This document shows positions 1-6,800 of a stretch of 9,551 nucleotides of DNA, one piece after another; the first letter of the stretch is position 1, and every line of letters begins with the position of its first letter. The DNA is taken from positions 1 to 9,551 of the forward strand of contig DRZW01000159.1 in the NCBI GenBank assembly GCA_011380105.1. The letters run 5' to 3'. Source of the DNA: Halothiobacillaceae bacterium. GTDB taxonomy: Bacteria; Pseudomonadota; Gammaproteobacteria; Halothiobacillales; Halothiobacillaceae. The notes below the pieces were generated by a model, which was not told the origin of the DNA, searched no databases, and was given only the letters and a program-made list of their open reading frames with translations. A program made the position numbers and the translations under genes.

Positions 1-556
1 TTATTTGGCCAAAGAAAAGCTCATTGGCGAGAAAGCGATGCGCCAATTCGAGAAGGGCGTATTACTGCAAGTGCTTGATACTCAGTGGAAAGAGCACTTG
101 GCCGCGATGGATTACCTTCGCCAGAGTATTGGGTTGCGGGGCTATGCGCAGAAAAACCCGACCCAAGAATTCAAGCGCGAAGCTTTTGAAATGTTTGGGC
201 ACATGCTCGATCGCATGAATTATGAAATAATCCGCTCATTAACGCGGCTGCAAATCAGTGCACCGGAAGGGATGACGGATGATCAGATATCTGAGACACT
301 GGAAAAACTGATTGATAATCCCCAATTGGATCCCAGACAACTGATCACCCGGCATGATTCGGTCAGCAGTTTAAGCAATGAGTCGCCTGAGCGTCGGGCG
401 CCAAGCGAAACCACCACCAAGCCGGGTGAAGGCCGGGCCGGGGCAGACAAGCCGAACAAACCGGTGCGCCGCGAAAGCCCCAAGATTGGCCGCAATGAAC
501 CATGCTGGTGTGGATCTGGTAAGAAATACAAACACTGTCACGGCAAATTAAATTAG
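1..556 (+). CDS. secA: Protein translocase ATPase SecA, C-terminal part (5' end outside window)
   Basis: This is the end of SecA, the cytoplasmic ATPase that pushes unfolded preproteins through SecYEG. The open frame runs in from the left edge, so the motor domains are outside the window. The first part carries the helical wing/scaffold signature [17 protein letters not shown] followed by LRGYAQKNP, which is nearly invariant in SecA. A Pro/Arg/Lys-rich variable linker follows. The protein ends in the SEC-C zinc-binding tail [18 protein letters not shown], with the C-W-C...C-H ligands intact. In characterised SecA this tail binds zinc and contacts SecB and ribosomes. TAG at 554-556 ends the gene. 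The next gene starts 27 bp later on the same strand. An in-frame TTG at 5 is internal, not a start. Confidence 0.97.
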   Translation, partial: YLAKEKLIGEKAMRQFEKGVLLQVLDTQWKEHLAAMDYLRQSIGLRGYAQKNPTQEFKREAFEMFGHMLDRMNYEIIRSLTRLQISAPEGMTDDQISETLEKLIDNPQLDPRQLITRHDSVSSLSNESPERRAPSETTTKPGEGRAGADKPNKPVRRESPKIGRNEPCWCGSGKKYKHCHGKLN

Positions 557-570
557 CCGGAACAACGGGT

Positions 571-576
571 TAGGAG
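571..576 (+). promoter_or_regulatory. Ribosome binding site of the DUF945 gene
   Basis: TAGGAG lies 7 bases before the ATG at 584. It supports that start and places translation initiation within the short secA downstream gap. Confidence 0.6.
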
Positions 577-583
577 TACAGGT

Positions 584-1909
584 ATGAAATGGATAATTGG
601 CGCGATTGCCGGGGTGGTGGTTATCGGCGCGGCGGGAGCACCCTACGTTAGTGGCCACCTATTTGAGGATGCTTTTAATCAGGCCGAGCCAGTGGCATTG
701 CCCATAGACGGACTTTACTGGCAGCCTGAGTCCTATGAGCGAGGCTACCTGAACTCCGAAGCACGCTCGCAGTTGATATTCCGCCAGGCAGGGCAGCAAG
801 ATGTGGTGATTAATCTCACCCACCATGTGCAACAGCATTTGGGTATTGATGGTCGATATGCCCGCATCAAGACCCACCTTGATCTGGACGATAACCCACA
901 AGCAAAGGCCCTTATTGATGAGTGGTTGGATGGCCAAGACCTACCGCCTATCAGCACAGAACTCTACCCCAGCGGTAAAAGCCTGAGTCGTCTCTCGCTA
1001 CCGGAAATAAACCACCCGCTAACCGCTTTTTCAGGGGCGGATATTTCATTTTCCACTCAACGTCAGGGGTGGTTTGGCTATGAGTTCACCATGCCTGAAT
1101 TGCGCTTCACCGAGCATGCGGCGCAGAACACCGATGGGCAGGCCCTGATCGAAGGTGTCCATTTTGTTGGCGAAGGGCGCGTCTCCGAAGAGGGCATGAT
1201 CTGGGATGGTCGTAGCCACCTGACAGCGGATCGATTGCTGTTTTCAGGTGGTGGTGAGGATCAGATCGATTTGCATCAACTGTCACTAAATGCCCGCTCT
1301 GATCGCGAGGATGATCAAGTCAACCTTAGTTTCGAAATGCGTTTTGGTGCCCTAGAGGTGCCGAATGATACCTTGCGCAACGGGCATTATCGTTTAAGTA
1401 TCGAGCGGCTTGATGCTCCGGCCATCGCTACCATCGCAAAGCGCATAAATGAACTAAACCAGCTCGGGAATCTCAAGGACGAGGACTTAAACGCTCAGTA
1501 CCAGCGTGTACTGACCAATCAGCTGCCGCAGCTATTATCCCAAGGCCCGAGGCTGCGTTTGGCGCCATTTACAGCCGAAAGCGAATTTGGCGCGAGTCGG
1601 GTTGATCTGGCGCTGAGTTTAGCCCCCAATGCCATGCCGGCAGAAATGGGGCCCTTGGCAATTCTGGCTTTGATCGGATCGTTGTCGATAGAAGGTTCGT
1701 TGCAACTTCCGTTGGCCATGCTGGAGGCTCAGTATCAGCAAACTGACCCCACTGGCAGTATTGAACAGGAGCTCGCTTTACTCGTGGCTGAAGGTTGGGT
1801 CACTATTGAAGATGAAATCCTAAGCACGACCATTAACTATGATCGGGGTCGGCTTGAACTCAATGGCCAGCCTGCCGATGCGCTGCTGAATCTGCTGTTG
1901 GGTTTTTAA
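584..1909 (+). CDS. DUF945 / YdgA-like membrane-anchored envelope protein
   Basis: This 441-residue protein resembles the DUF945 (YdgA) family, whose molecular function is not established. Residues 3-19 form a hydrophobic stretch (IIGAIAGVVVIGAAG) after one lysine, which fits an uncleaved signal anchor or a signal peptide. The rest should therefore lie in the periplasm, tethered to the inner membrane. The family hallmark is SYERGYLNSEARS at about residues 50-62, a version of the Y-x-R-G-x-x-x-S-x-A motif that follows the anchor in YdgA-like proteins. The remainder is a long polar and amphipathic region without cysteines or recognisable catalytic motifs. The ATG has a good TAGGAG ribosome binding site. 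The gene sits 27 bp after secA and 28 bp before argJ, so it is probably cotranscribed. The family assignment rests on the anchor plus the motif and overall layout, so it is good but not certain. Confidence 0.75.
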   Translation: MKWIIGAIAGVVVIGAAGAPYVSGHLFEDAFNQAEPVALPIDGLYWQPESYERGYLNSEARSQLIFRQAGQQDVVINLTHHVQQHLGIDGRYARIKTHLDLDDNPQAKALIDEWLDGQDLPPISTELYPSGKSLSRLSLPEINHPLTAFSGADISFSTQRQGWFGYEFTMPELRFTEHAAQNTDGQALIEGVHFVGEGRVSEEGMIWDGRSHLTADRLLFSGGGEDQIDLHQLSLNARSDREDDQVNLSFEMRFGALEVPNDTLRNGHYRLSIERLDAPAIATIAKRINELNQLGNLKDEDLNAQYQRVLTNQLPQLLSQGPRLRLAPFTAESEFGASRVDLALSLAPNAMPAEMGPLAILALIGSLSIEGSLQLPLAMLEAQYQQTDPTGSIEQELALLVAEGWVTIEDEILSTTINYDRGRLELNGQPADALLNLLLGF

Positions 1910-1937
1910 CCCCGCGATAACTAGGGAATACCTGTAT

Positions 1938-3167
1938 ATGAGTGTCAACCTCACCGCGCCGAGTCGGGAATCACTAAAACCGGTTGCTGGCATCACATTA
2001 GGGATTGCCCAGGCTGGGGTCAAAAACCCCGGAGAGGATGATCTGGTGGTTATCAATCTCCCTGAAGGAGCGAGTTTAGCGGGTGTTTTCACTCAGAATC
2101 GGTTTGCCGCAGCGCCCATTATCAGTTGTCGCAAGCGCATGCACTCGGGTGTTGCGCCGCGCGCACTGGTGATTAATACCGGTAATGCCAATGCCGGTAC
2201 CGGCCGAACAGGTGAAGTTCACGCCGAATCCATCTGCTCAGCGCTGGCTGAAAAACTAGGTGTTAGCCCGATGGCCGTGTGGCCGTTCTCGACTGGGGTG
2301 ATTATGGAGCCATTGCCCTTCGAGAAAATCATAGATGCCTTACCCGCCGCTTTGAATGATGCCGATGAGCGCAACTGGGCGGCGGCGGCCGCGGCTATTA
2401 TGACCACCGACACCACTCCTAAAGGCCATTCGGTGGTGCGCGAGATCAATGGCAATACCGTGACCGTAACCGGTATTGCCAAAGGCTCGGGGATGATTGA
2501 ACCCAATATGGCCACCATGCTGGCTTATATCGCTGTCGATGCCACTATTCCTAAGCCGGTGCTACAAGTGATGCTCGCAGAAATCGCTGATAATAGTTTT
2601 AATCGGGTTACGGTCGATGGTGATACATCCACCAATGATGCCTTTATGCTGATAGCGAATAACCGCCCGGATAGTCTTGCGGTGCAGAGTCAGGCGGATG
2701 TGAATTTTGCCCCTTTGCGCGATGCCATCGCCGAGGTGGCGGTCTACCTGGCCCAGGCGTTAGCCCGTGATGGCGAAGGGGCGACCCGGTTTATCACCAT
2801 TGAGGTCTCCGGTGGTAAAACTCGTCGTGAATGCCGGCAGGTGGGTAAGGCCATTGCCAACAGCCCACTGGTTAAAACCGCGATGTTTGCCGGTGACCCC
2901 AACCTTGGTCGTATTCTCGCTGCCGTTGGTTATGCCGGCATCGATGATCTGGATATCAGCCGGGTATCATTGTGGCTGGGTGATCTGCGCGTGGTCACCC
3001 AAGGTGGGCGTGACCCAGAATACATCGAGGCTCGTGCTGCTGAGATCATGGCCGAATCGGAAATTACCATGCTCATTGAGCTTGATCGTGGAGAGGCGGT
3101 GGATCAGGTCTGGACCTGTGATTTCTCCTACGATTATGTCCGCATTAATGCCGAATACCGTTCCTAA
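1938..3167 (+). CDS. argJ: Glutamate N-acetyltransferase / amino-acid acetyltransferase ArgJ
   Basis: ArgJ (409 aa, normal length) transfers the acetyl group from N-acetylornithine to glutamate. In its bifunctional form it also makes N-acetylglutamate from acetyl-CoA. Both are cytoplasmic steps of the cyclic arginine pathway. Motifs in order: INTGNANAGTG at 79-89, the oxyanion-hole STG at 118-120, IMTTDT at 154-159, and the self-cleavage block KGSGMIEPNMATML at 182-195. Family knowledge puts the autocatalytic break between Ala192 and Thr193, with Thr193 the nucleophile of the beta chain. TVDGDTSTND at 225-234 and the C-terminal INAEYRS are also typical. The ATG has AGGGA at 1923-1927, about 10 bases upstream. 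Whether it is mono- or bifunctional cannot be read from sequence alone. The secA-argJ-Nudix order is also found in Pseudomonas, there without the DUF945 gene. Confidence 0.97.
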   Translation: MSVNLTAPSRESLKPVAGITLGIAQAGVKNPGEDDLVVINLPEGASLAGVFTQNRFAAAPIISCRKRMHSGVAPRALVINTGNANAGTGRTGEVHAESICSALAEKLGVSPMAVWPFSTGVIMEPLPFEKIIDALPAALNDADERNWAAAAAAIMTTDTTPKGHSVVREINGNTVTVTGIAKGSGMIEPNMATMLAYIAVDATIPKPVLQVMLAEIADNSFNRVTVDGDTSTNDAFMLIANNRPDSLAVQSQADVNFAPLRDAIAEVAVYLAQALARDGEGATRFITIEVSGGKTRRECRQVGKAIANSPLVKTAMFAGDPNLGRILAAVGYAGIDDLDISRVSLWLGDLRVVTQGGRDPEYIEARAAEIMAESEITMLIELDRGEAVDQVWTCDFSYDYVRINAEYRS

Positions 3168-3176
3168 ACCAACCCC

Positions 3177-4166
3177 GTGAGCACCCCGGATAGACAAGTC
3201 ATTGCGGTTGGTATTATTACCAACCGCAATGGCGATTATTTAATCGAACAGCGCCATGCCAAGCAGCACTTAGCCAATAGTTGGGCTTTTCCGGGTGGTA
3301 AAGTTCAGCCCTGTGAGTCGCCGCGGTCTGCACTGCGGCGCGAATTGGCCGAAGAGTTAGCGATTGAACCCGGAAAGCTGCGCTGGTTGCTTGATATCCC
3401 TTGGCAATACGACGACAAGCAGCTTTTTCTGCGTTGTTATCGGGTTGAAAACTGGCATGGCCAGATCAAGCCTGAAGAGCAACAAGCGCTTTCTTACCAG
3501 CCGCTGTCGCCAAGAAACCGGTTGCAGTGGCTGCAAAATGCCCCTGCGGCTAATGCCGGATTGATCAACGCATTATTGCTACCTAACATAATGCGGATCA
3601 CCCCTGCTGCTGTTGACACGAATCGCTGGGTGGATGAGGTATTAGCACGCGCCGCACCTCTAAAACAGCCAAGTTTGATCCAGCTTCGACCGCAGCGGGC
3701 ACTGGCTGTTGGGGTTTGGCAGGCATTGGTCAAACGGCTGATGGCAGATGGTCACTGGATTTTGGTGAATGCAGCTGCACAAACCGAAGCCTTAATAGAA
3801 CAGCTCGATCCTCAAAGTGGTCAGCTGGGAGTGCATTTAAAACAGCACCAGTTGGCCTCGATCCCCACCCGAGTTCTGGCACGCTGGCAGCAATCTGGTG
3901 GGTTGGTGAGTGCAGCGGTACATGATCTGGCAAGCTTAAGACAGGCCAATTGCTTGTCGGTGGATATGGTCACTGCCTCCCCGGTGAGGTCAACATCCAG
4001 CCACCCCGGTGTAGCTGGAGCTGGTTGGCCTTGGTTTGCGGCGATAACCAAGCAGGCGGTGATGCCTGTATATGCCTTAGGCGGGGTTGGTCCGGCTGAT
4101 TTGCTTTGTGTGCACCGCCACCGAGGTTTTGGTGTTGCGGGTATTAGCGCCTGTTGGGAGGCATAA
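3177..4166 (+). CDS. Nudix hydrolase fused to a ThiE-like domain (MutT/PA4400 type)
   Basis: This is a 329-residue two-domain cytoplasmic protein. Residues 7-130 are a MutT-like Nudix domain that probably cleaves nucleoside diphosphate derivatives such as oxidised dGTP. Its Nudix box spans about 41-63: G41, E47, R55-E56 and E59-E60 are all present, so the metal-binding glutamates are intact. The Gly near the end of the box is Ala62. Residues 165-327 resemble thiamine phosphate synthase ThiE (IQLRPQ, GVHL, ASPV, YALGGV, GVAGISA). Several expected ThiE catalytic residues are missing, so this half may be non-enzymatic. Such fusions follow argJ in Pseudomonas (PA4400, PRK08999). GTG at 3177 is the first start codon after the argJ stop, 9 bp away and in the same frame. 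No clear ribosome binding site precedes it, so translation may depend on coupling to argJ. Confidence 0.9.
   Translation: MSTPDRQVIAVGIITNRNGDYLIEQRHAKQHLANSWAFPGGKVQPCESPRSALRRELAEELAIEPGKLRWLLDIPWQYDDKQLFLRCYRVENWHGQIKPEEQQALSYQPLSPRNRLQWLQNAPAANAGLINALLLPNIMRITPAAVDTNRWVDEVLARAAPLKQPSLIQLRPQRALAVGVWQALVKRLMADGHWILVNAAAQTEALIEQLDPQSGQLGVHLKQHQLASIPTRVLARWQQSGGLVSAAVHDLASLRQANCLSVDMVTASPVRSTSSHPGVAGAGWPWFAAITKQAVMPVYALGGVGPADLLCVHRHRGFGVAGISACWEA
4156..4161 (+). promoter_or_regulatory. Strong Shine-Dalgarno before the small ORF
   Basis: GGGAGG lies inside the last codons of the Nudix-ThiE gene and 7 bases before the ATG at 4169. This near-ideal spacing is the main reason to take the small ORF seriously. 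Confidence 0.5.
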
Positions 4167-4168
4167 GC

Positions 4169-4258
4169 ATGGATATGAAAAAAGCACGTTGGTCAATTGC
4201 AAGTTTTCTTGTTTTGGGAGTGTTGACTTTTTATGGCGTTTTGCGCCGATGTGCTTGA
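4169..4258 (+). CDS. Candidate 29-aa single-pass membrane protein
   Basis: This short ORF starts 2 bases after the Nudix-ThiE stop (TAA 4164-4166) and ends at TGA 4256-4258. The protein begins MDMKKARW, continues with an uncharged hydrophobic run of about 17 residues (SIASFLVLGVLTFYGVL), and ends RRCA. Basic residues flank the hydrophobic core on both sides, as expected for a tiny single-pass inner-membrane protein. GGGAGG at 4156-4161 is well placed for the ATG at 4169; a second in-frame ATG lies at 4175. The position suggests translational coupling at the end of the secA-argJ operon. I recognise no family. Past the TGA the same frame stays open for 17 codons to TAA at 4310-4312, so it could instead be the remnant of a longer gene. 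Expression is unproven. Confidence 0.45.
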   Translation: MDMKKARWSIASFLVLGVLTFYGVLRRCA

Positions 4259-4395
4259 TCAGTGAAGTGCGGATGGTGTGGCCTACCAGCCTCAGCAGGT
4301 TACTACCGCTAAGAGTTTGATTTTGTCATCCAGCCACCTGCAATAAAGCGCGTCTGGTTGGTGTTTTGGCGGGGTTGAAAGTGCAACAATGCTGT
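4259..4395. other. Convergent intergenic region
   Basis: About 137 bp separate the small ORF (plus strand) from the 3' end of the second PilU-like gene (minus strand). A bidirectional terminator would be expected here. I see only weak short stems, such as AGCCT-cagc-AGGTT around 4288-4301. No strong GC-rich hairpin followed by a T-run is visible on either strand. Termination may be Rho-dependent or use a structure I cannot recognise by eye. Confidence 0.5.
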
Positions 4396-5556
4396 TTAAT
4401 CCAGTGGTGGTAAATCATCAGTTGCGCTGCGATTGGCAGATTTGCTTAAAGCATCACTGCTTTCAGCCGCTTTCTTTAATTCTTCCTGGCCACTGCCGAA
4501 ATTGATCTTCCATTCCAGATCAGTGCGGCTGTCGGCATTGTGCAGCGCCTCTTCGCGGCTGATTAGCCCTTTTTTGTATAAAGCCAGCAGGGACATATCG
4601 AAGGTCATCGACCCGCTGTTGGCGTTCTGCTCCATGGAATGGATAATTTCATCCATCTGGCCACGGCGAATCAGGTCGGCTACCAGCGGGGTGTTGATCA
4701 TGATTTCCACCGCAGGCAAGCGCTTGCCGCCCTTACCGATAATTAACCGCTGGGAGATGATCGCTTTTAGATTAAGCGATAAATCCATTAGCAGCTGGTC
4801 ACGTGATTCCTCTGGGAAGAAACGCACAATGCGATCTAAAGCTTGGTGTGCATTGGTGGCGTGCAATGTGCTCAGGCACAAATGACCAGTATCCGCGTAA
4901 GCCAGCGCATGTTGCATGGTGTTGCGGTCACGAATCTCCCCGATCATGATGACATCAGGCGCTTCCCGCAATGCTTCTTTTAGGGCAGCGGCATAGCTAT
5001 GGGTGTCCACGCCGACCTCTCGCTGGTTGACAATGGAATTACGATGTTTGAACGCAAATTCCATTGGATCTTCCACCGTGAGGATATGCCCCGGAATTTT
5101 CTCGGCACGGTAATCAATCATTGCAGCCAGCGAGGTGGACTTACCCGACCCGGTGGCACCGACTATCAAGATCAGCCCCCGGCGTTCGTTGACCAGTTCA
5201 TTGACAACTGGCGGCAGATTCAAATCAGCCACGCGCGGAATTTCTTCCTTAATATAACGAATGACCAACGACCACTCACCGCGCTGCTGAAAGACGTTCA
5301 TCCGAAAACGGCCAATCCCAGGACGGGATAGGGCAACGTTAAGCTCTAAATCCTTTTCAAAGCGTTCGGCTTGCTGTGGCGTTAAAACCGAGCGAGCCAA
5401 TTCTTCGACCTGTCCTTCGCGCAGCCGGTTTTGACCAATAAAGCGCAGCTCACCCTGAATCTTAATTGCGGGGATAGCATGGGCGCTGAAATATAAATCC
5501 GAACCGTCTTTATCAGAAAGGAGTTTTAAATAGGGTTCGAGAGTCAGGTCGCTCAT
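4396..5556 (-). CDS. Second PilU-like type IV pilus ATPase (additional paralogue)
   Basis: This 386-residue PilT/PilU-family hexameric ATPase is predicted to act at the cytoplasmic base of the type IVa pilus and help retract it. After an N-terminal PAS-like domain (1-110) come Walker A GATGSGKST (133-141), Asp box LTVEDPMEF (159-167), Walker B PDVIMIGEIRD (200-210) and His box TGHLCLSTLHATNA (223-236), all complete. It groups with PilU rather than PilT: SLAAMIDYR, REVGVDT, MDLSLNLKAIISQR and ADSRTDL are shared with the neighbouring PilU, while PilT differs at each. Departures include AHAIPA where the usual motif has a Pro-Pro pair, GEIRDRNTM instead of RETM, and SGSMTFD instead of GMQTFD. A polar tail of about 33 residues ends TDDLPPLD. 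The gene starts 36 bp after pilU, with no clear ribosome binding site. It may be a diverged third motor or a regulatory subunit. Confidence 0.88.
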   Translation of the reverse strand: MSDLTLEPYLKLLSDKDGSDLYFSAHAIPAIKIQGELRFIGQNRLREGQVEELARSVLTPQQAERFEKDLELNVALSRPGIGRFRMNVFQQRGEWSLVIRYIKEEIPRVADLNLPPVVNELVNERRGLILIVGATGSGKSTSLAAMIDYRAEKIPGHILTVEDPMEFAFKHRNSIVNQREVGVDTHSYAAALKEALREAPDVIMIGEIRDRNTMQHALAYADTGHLCLSTLHATNAHQALDRIVRFFPEESRDQLLMDLSLNLKAIISQRLIIGKGGKRLPAVEIMINTPLVADLIRRGQMDEIIHSMEQNANSGSMTFDMSLLALYKKGLISREEALHNADSRTDLEWKINFGSGQEELKKAAESSDALSKSANRSATDDLPPLD

Positions 5557-5561
5557 GGTTG

Positions 5562-5571
5562 CAATTAATTG
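5562..5571. repeat. 10-bp perfect palindrome in the pilU / second-pilU gap
   Basis: CAATTAATTG sits in the 36 bp between the two PilU-type genes, 5 bp before the downstream start codon. Flanking TT and AA extend the symmetry imperfectly. It is AT-rich and may be chance. A loopless palindrome would not act as a terminator, but it could be a protein-binding site. Confidence 0.3.
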
Positions 5572-5592
5572 TAATCGCTTATCGGTAACAGT

Positions 5593-6753
5593 TTAATCTT
5601 GTTCGTCTTGTTCAACGCGCAGGCTGCTGGAACCATCATCCTGTCGGTTCTTTGGCAAGCCGCGGCTGCTTTCAAGCTTGATTGCCAAACGCAGATCATT
5701 GACCGAGTCGGCCTTGCTAATGACCTCTTCGTAGTCGACCTGACCGCTTTCGTAGAGATCAAACAAGGCCTGATCGAAGGTTTGCATGCCGTGCTCGCGC
5801 GAGCGCTTCATCACTTCTTTAATTTCGTGAACATCTCCTTTAAATACCAGATCACTAATCAGTGGGGTGTTAATCAACACTTCCACGGCAGGTACGCGGC
5901 CTTCGCCATCCGGCGTGCGCAGCAGGCGCTGTGAGATCACCGCTTTAAGGTTGAGTGATAAATCCATCAACAACTGCGGGCGGCGCTCTTCAGGGAAAAA
6001 GTTGATAATCCGGTCGAGTGCCTGGTTGGTGTTGTTGGCGTGCAGGGTGGCTAGGCATAAATGCCCGGTTTCGGCAAAGGCTATAGCATGATCCATGGTT
6101 TCGCGGTCGCGGATCTCCCCGATCAGAATTACATCCGGTGCCTGGCGCAGGGTATTTTTCAGCGCGACGTGGAATGATTCAGTATCCACCCCAACCTCAC
6201 GCTGGGTAACAATACACCCTTTGTGGCGGTGGACAAATTCAATCGGGTCTTCAATGGTGACAATATGCCCGGCAGAATTAACGTTACGATAATCGAGCAT
6301 GGCGGCTAGTGAGGTCGACTTACCCGAGCTGGTCGCACCGACAAAAATCACCAAACCCCGGGATGTCATGGCAATGTCTTTAAGGACATCGGGCAGACGC
6401 AATTCCTCGAAGCTCGGGATATGAGAGCGAATCATCCGAAGTACCATGCCCTCACTGCCGCGTTGTTTGAAGGCATTAACCCGAAAGCGGGCCACCCCCG
6501 GCAGAGAAATAGCAAAATTCGCCTCACCGGTCTCTTCGAAAGCAGCAACCTGCTTATCGTTCATAATGGAACGTACTAGCATTTGTGCCTGATCTATCGA
6601 GAGCTTTTGCTCCGTTAACGGTTTTACTTGGCCGTTTATTTTCGCCGAAGGTGGCGCGCCGGTAGTGACGAATAAATCAGAGGCTTCCTTTTCTACAGCA
6701 CGTTTGAGCAGCGCTTGTACATAGTTTGCGGCTTTTTGGCGATCCGTCGGCAT
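5593..6753 (-). CDS. pilU: Type IV pilus retraction ATPase PilU
   Basis: PilU (386 aa; Pseudomonas PilU is about 382) is the PilT-dependent accessory retraction ATPase of type IVa pili, used in twitching and DNA uptake. In studied species it works with PilT to give high-force retraction. Visible elements are SDLFVTTGAPPSAKING near residues 26-41, Walker A GATSSGKST (139-147), Asp box TIEDPIEF (166-173), Walker B PDVILIGEIRDRETM (206-220), His box TGHLCLATLHANN (229-241), then MDLSLNLKAVISQRL and HGMQTFDQALFDLY. These match known PilU proteins closely. One oddity is Ser in the P-loop where GATGSGKST is usual. The C-terminal tail after 360 is acidic (EQDEQD). It lies 47 bp downstream of pilT, probably in the same operon. 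The ATG has only a weak GAGAAG ribosome binding site. Confidence 0.94.
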   Translation of the reverse strand: MPTDRQKAANYVQALLKRAVEKEASDLFVTTGAPPSAKINGQVKPLTEQKLSIDQAQMLVRSIMNDKQVAAFEETGEANFAISLPGVARFRVNAFKQRGSEGMVLRMIRSHIPSFEELRLPDVLKDIAMTSRGLVIFVGATSSGKSTSLAAMLDYRNVNSAGHIVTIEDPIEFVHRHKGCIVTQREVGVDTESFHVALKNTLRQAPDVILIGEIRDRETMDHAIAFAETGHLCLATLHANNTNQALDRIINFFPEERRPQLLMDLSLNLKAVISQRLLRTPDGEGRVPAVEVLINTPLISDLVFKGDVHEIKEVMKRSREHGMQTFDQALFDLYESGQVDYEEVISKADSVNDLRLAIKLESSRGLPKNRQDDGSSSLRVEQDEQD

Positions 6754-6800
6754 TGTGATCTTCTCGTTTAGATTTATTGGTTAGCAAACAAAGTGCGATT

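Noticed and set aside
2377..2397. GC-rich GGCGGCGGCGGCCGCGGC tract as a repeat
   Set aside because: It encodes the conserved Ala-rich NWAAAAAAIMTTDT segment of ArgJ and is explained by coding.
2767..3180. 137-codon plus-strand ORF inside argJ
   Set aside because: It lies in an alternative frame of the well-supported argJ C-terminal half, and its translation resembles no family.
4087..4320. 77-codon ORF overlapping the Nudix-ThiE end
   Set aside because: It overlaps the conserved ThiE-like C-terminus in another frame and lacks a ribosome binding site. The 29-codon ORF at 4169 is better supported.
4259..4395. Rho-independent terminator between the convergent genes
   Set aside because: Only short imperfect stems are visible, without a following T-run on either strand.
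4433..6292. Several plus-strand ORFs (65-150 codons) opposite the two PilU-type genes
   Set aside because: They are antisense shadows of conserved ATPase codons, with similar shadow peptides recurring because the ATPases are homologous. None has a ribosome binding site or family features.
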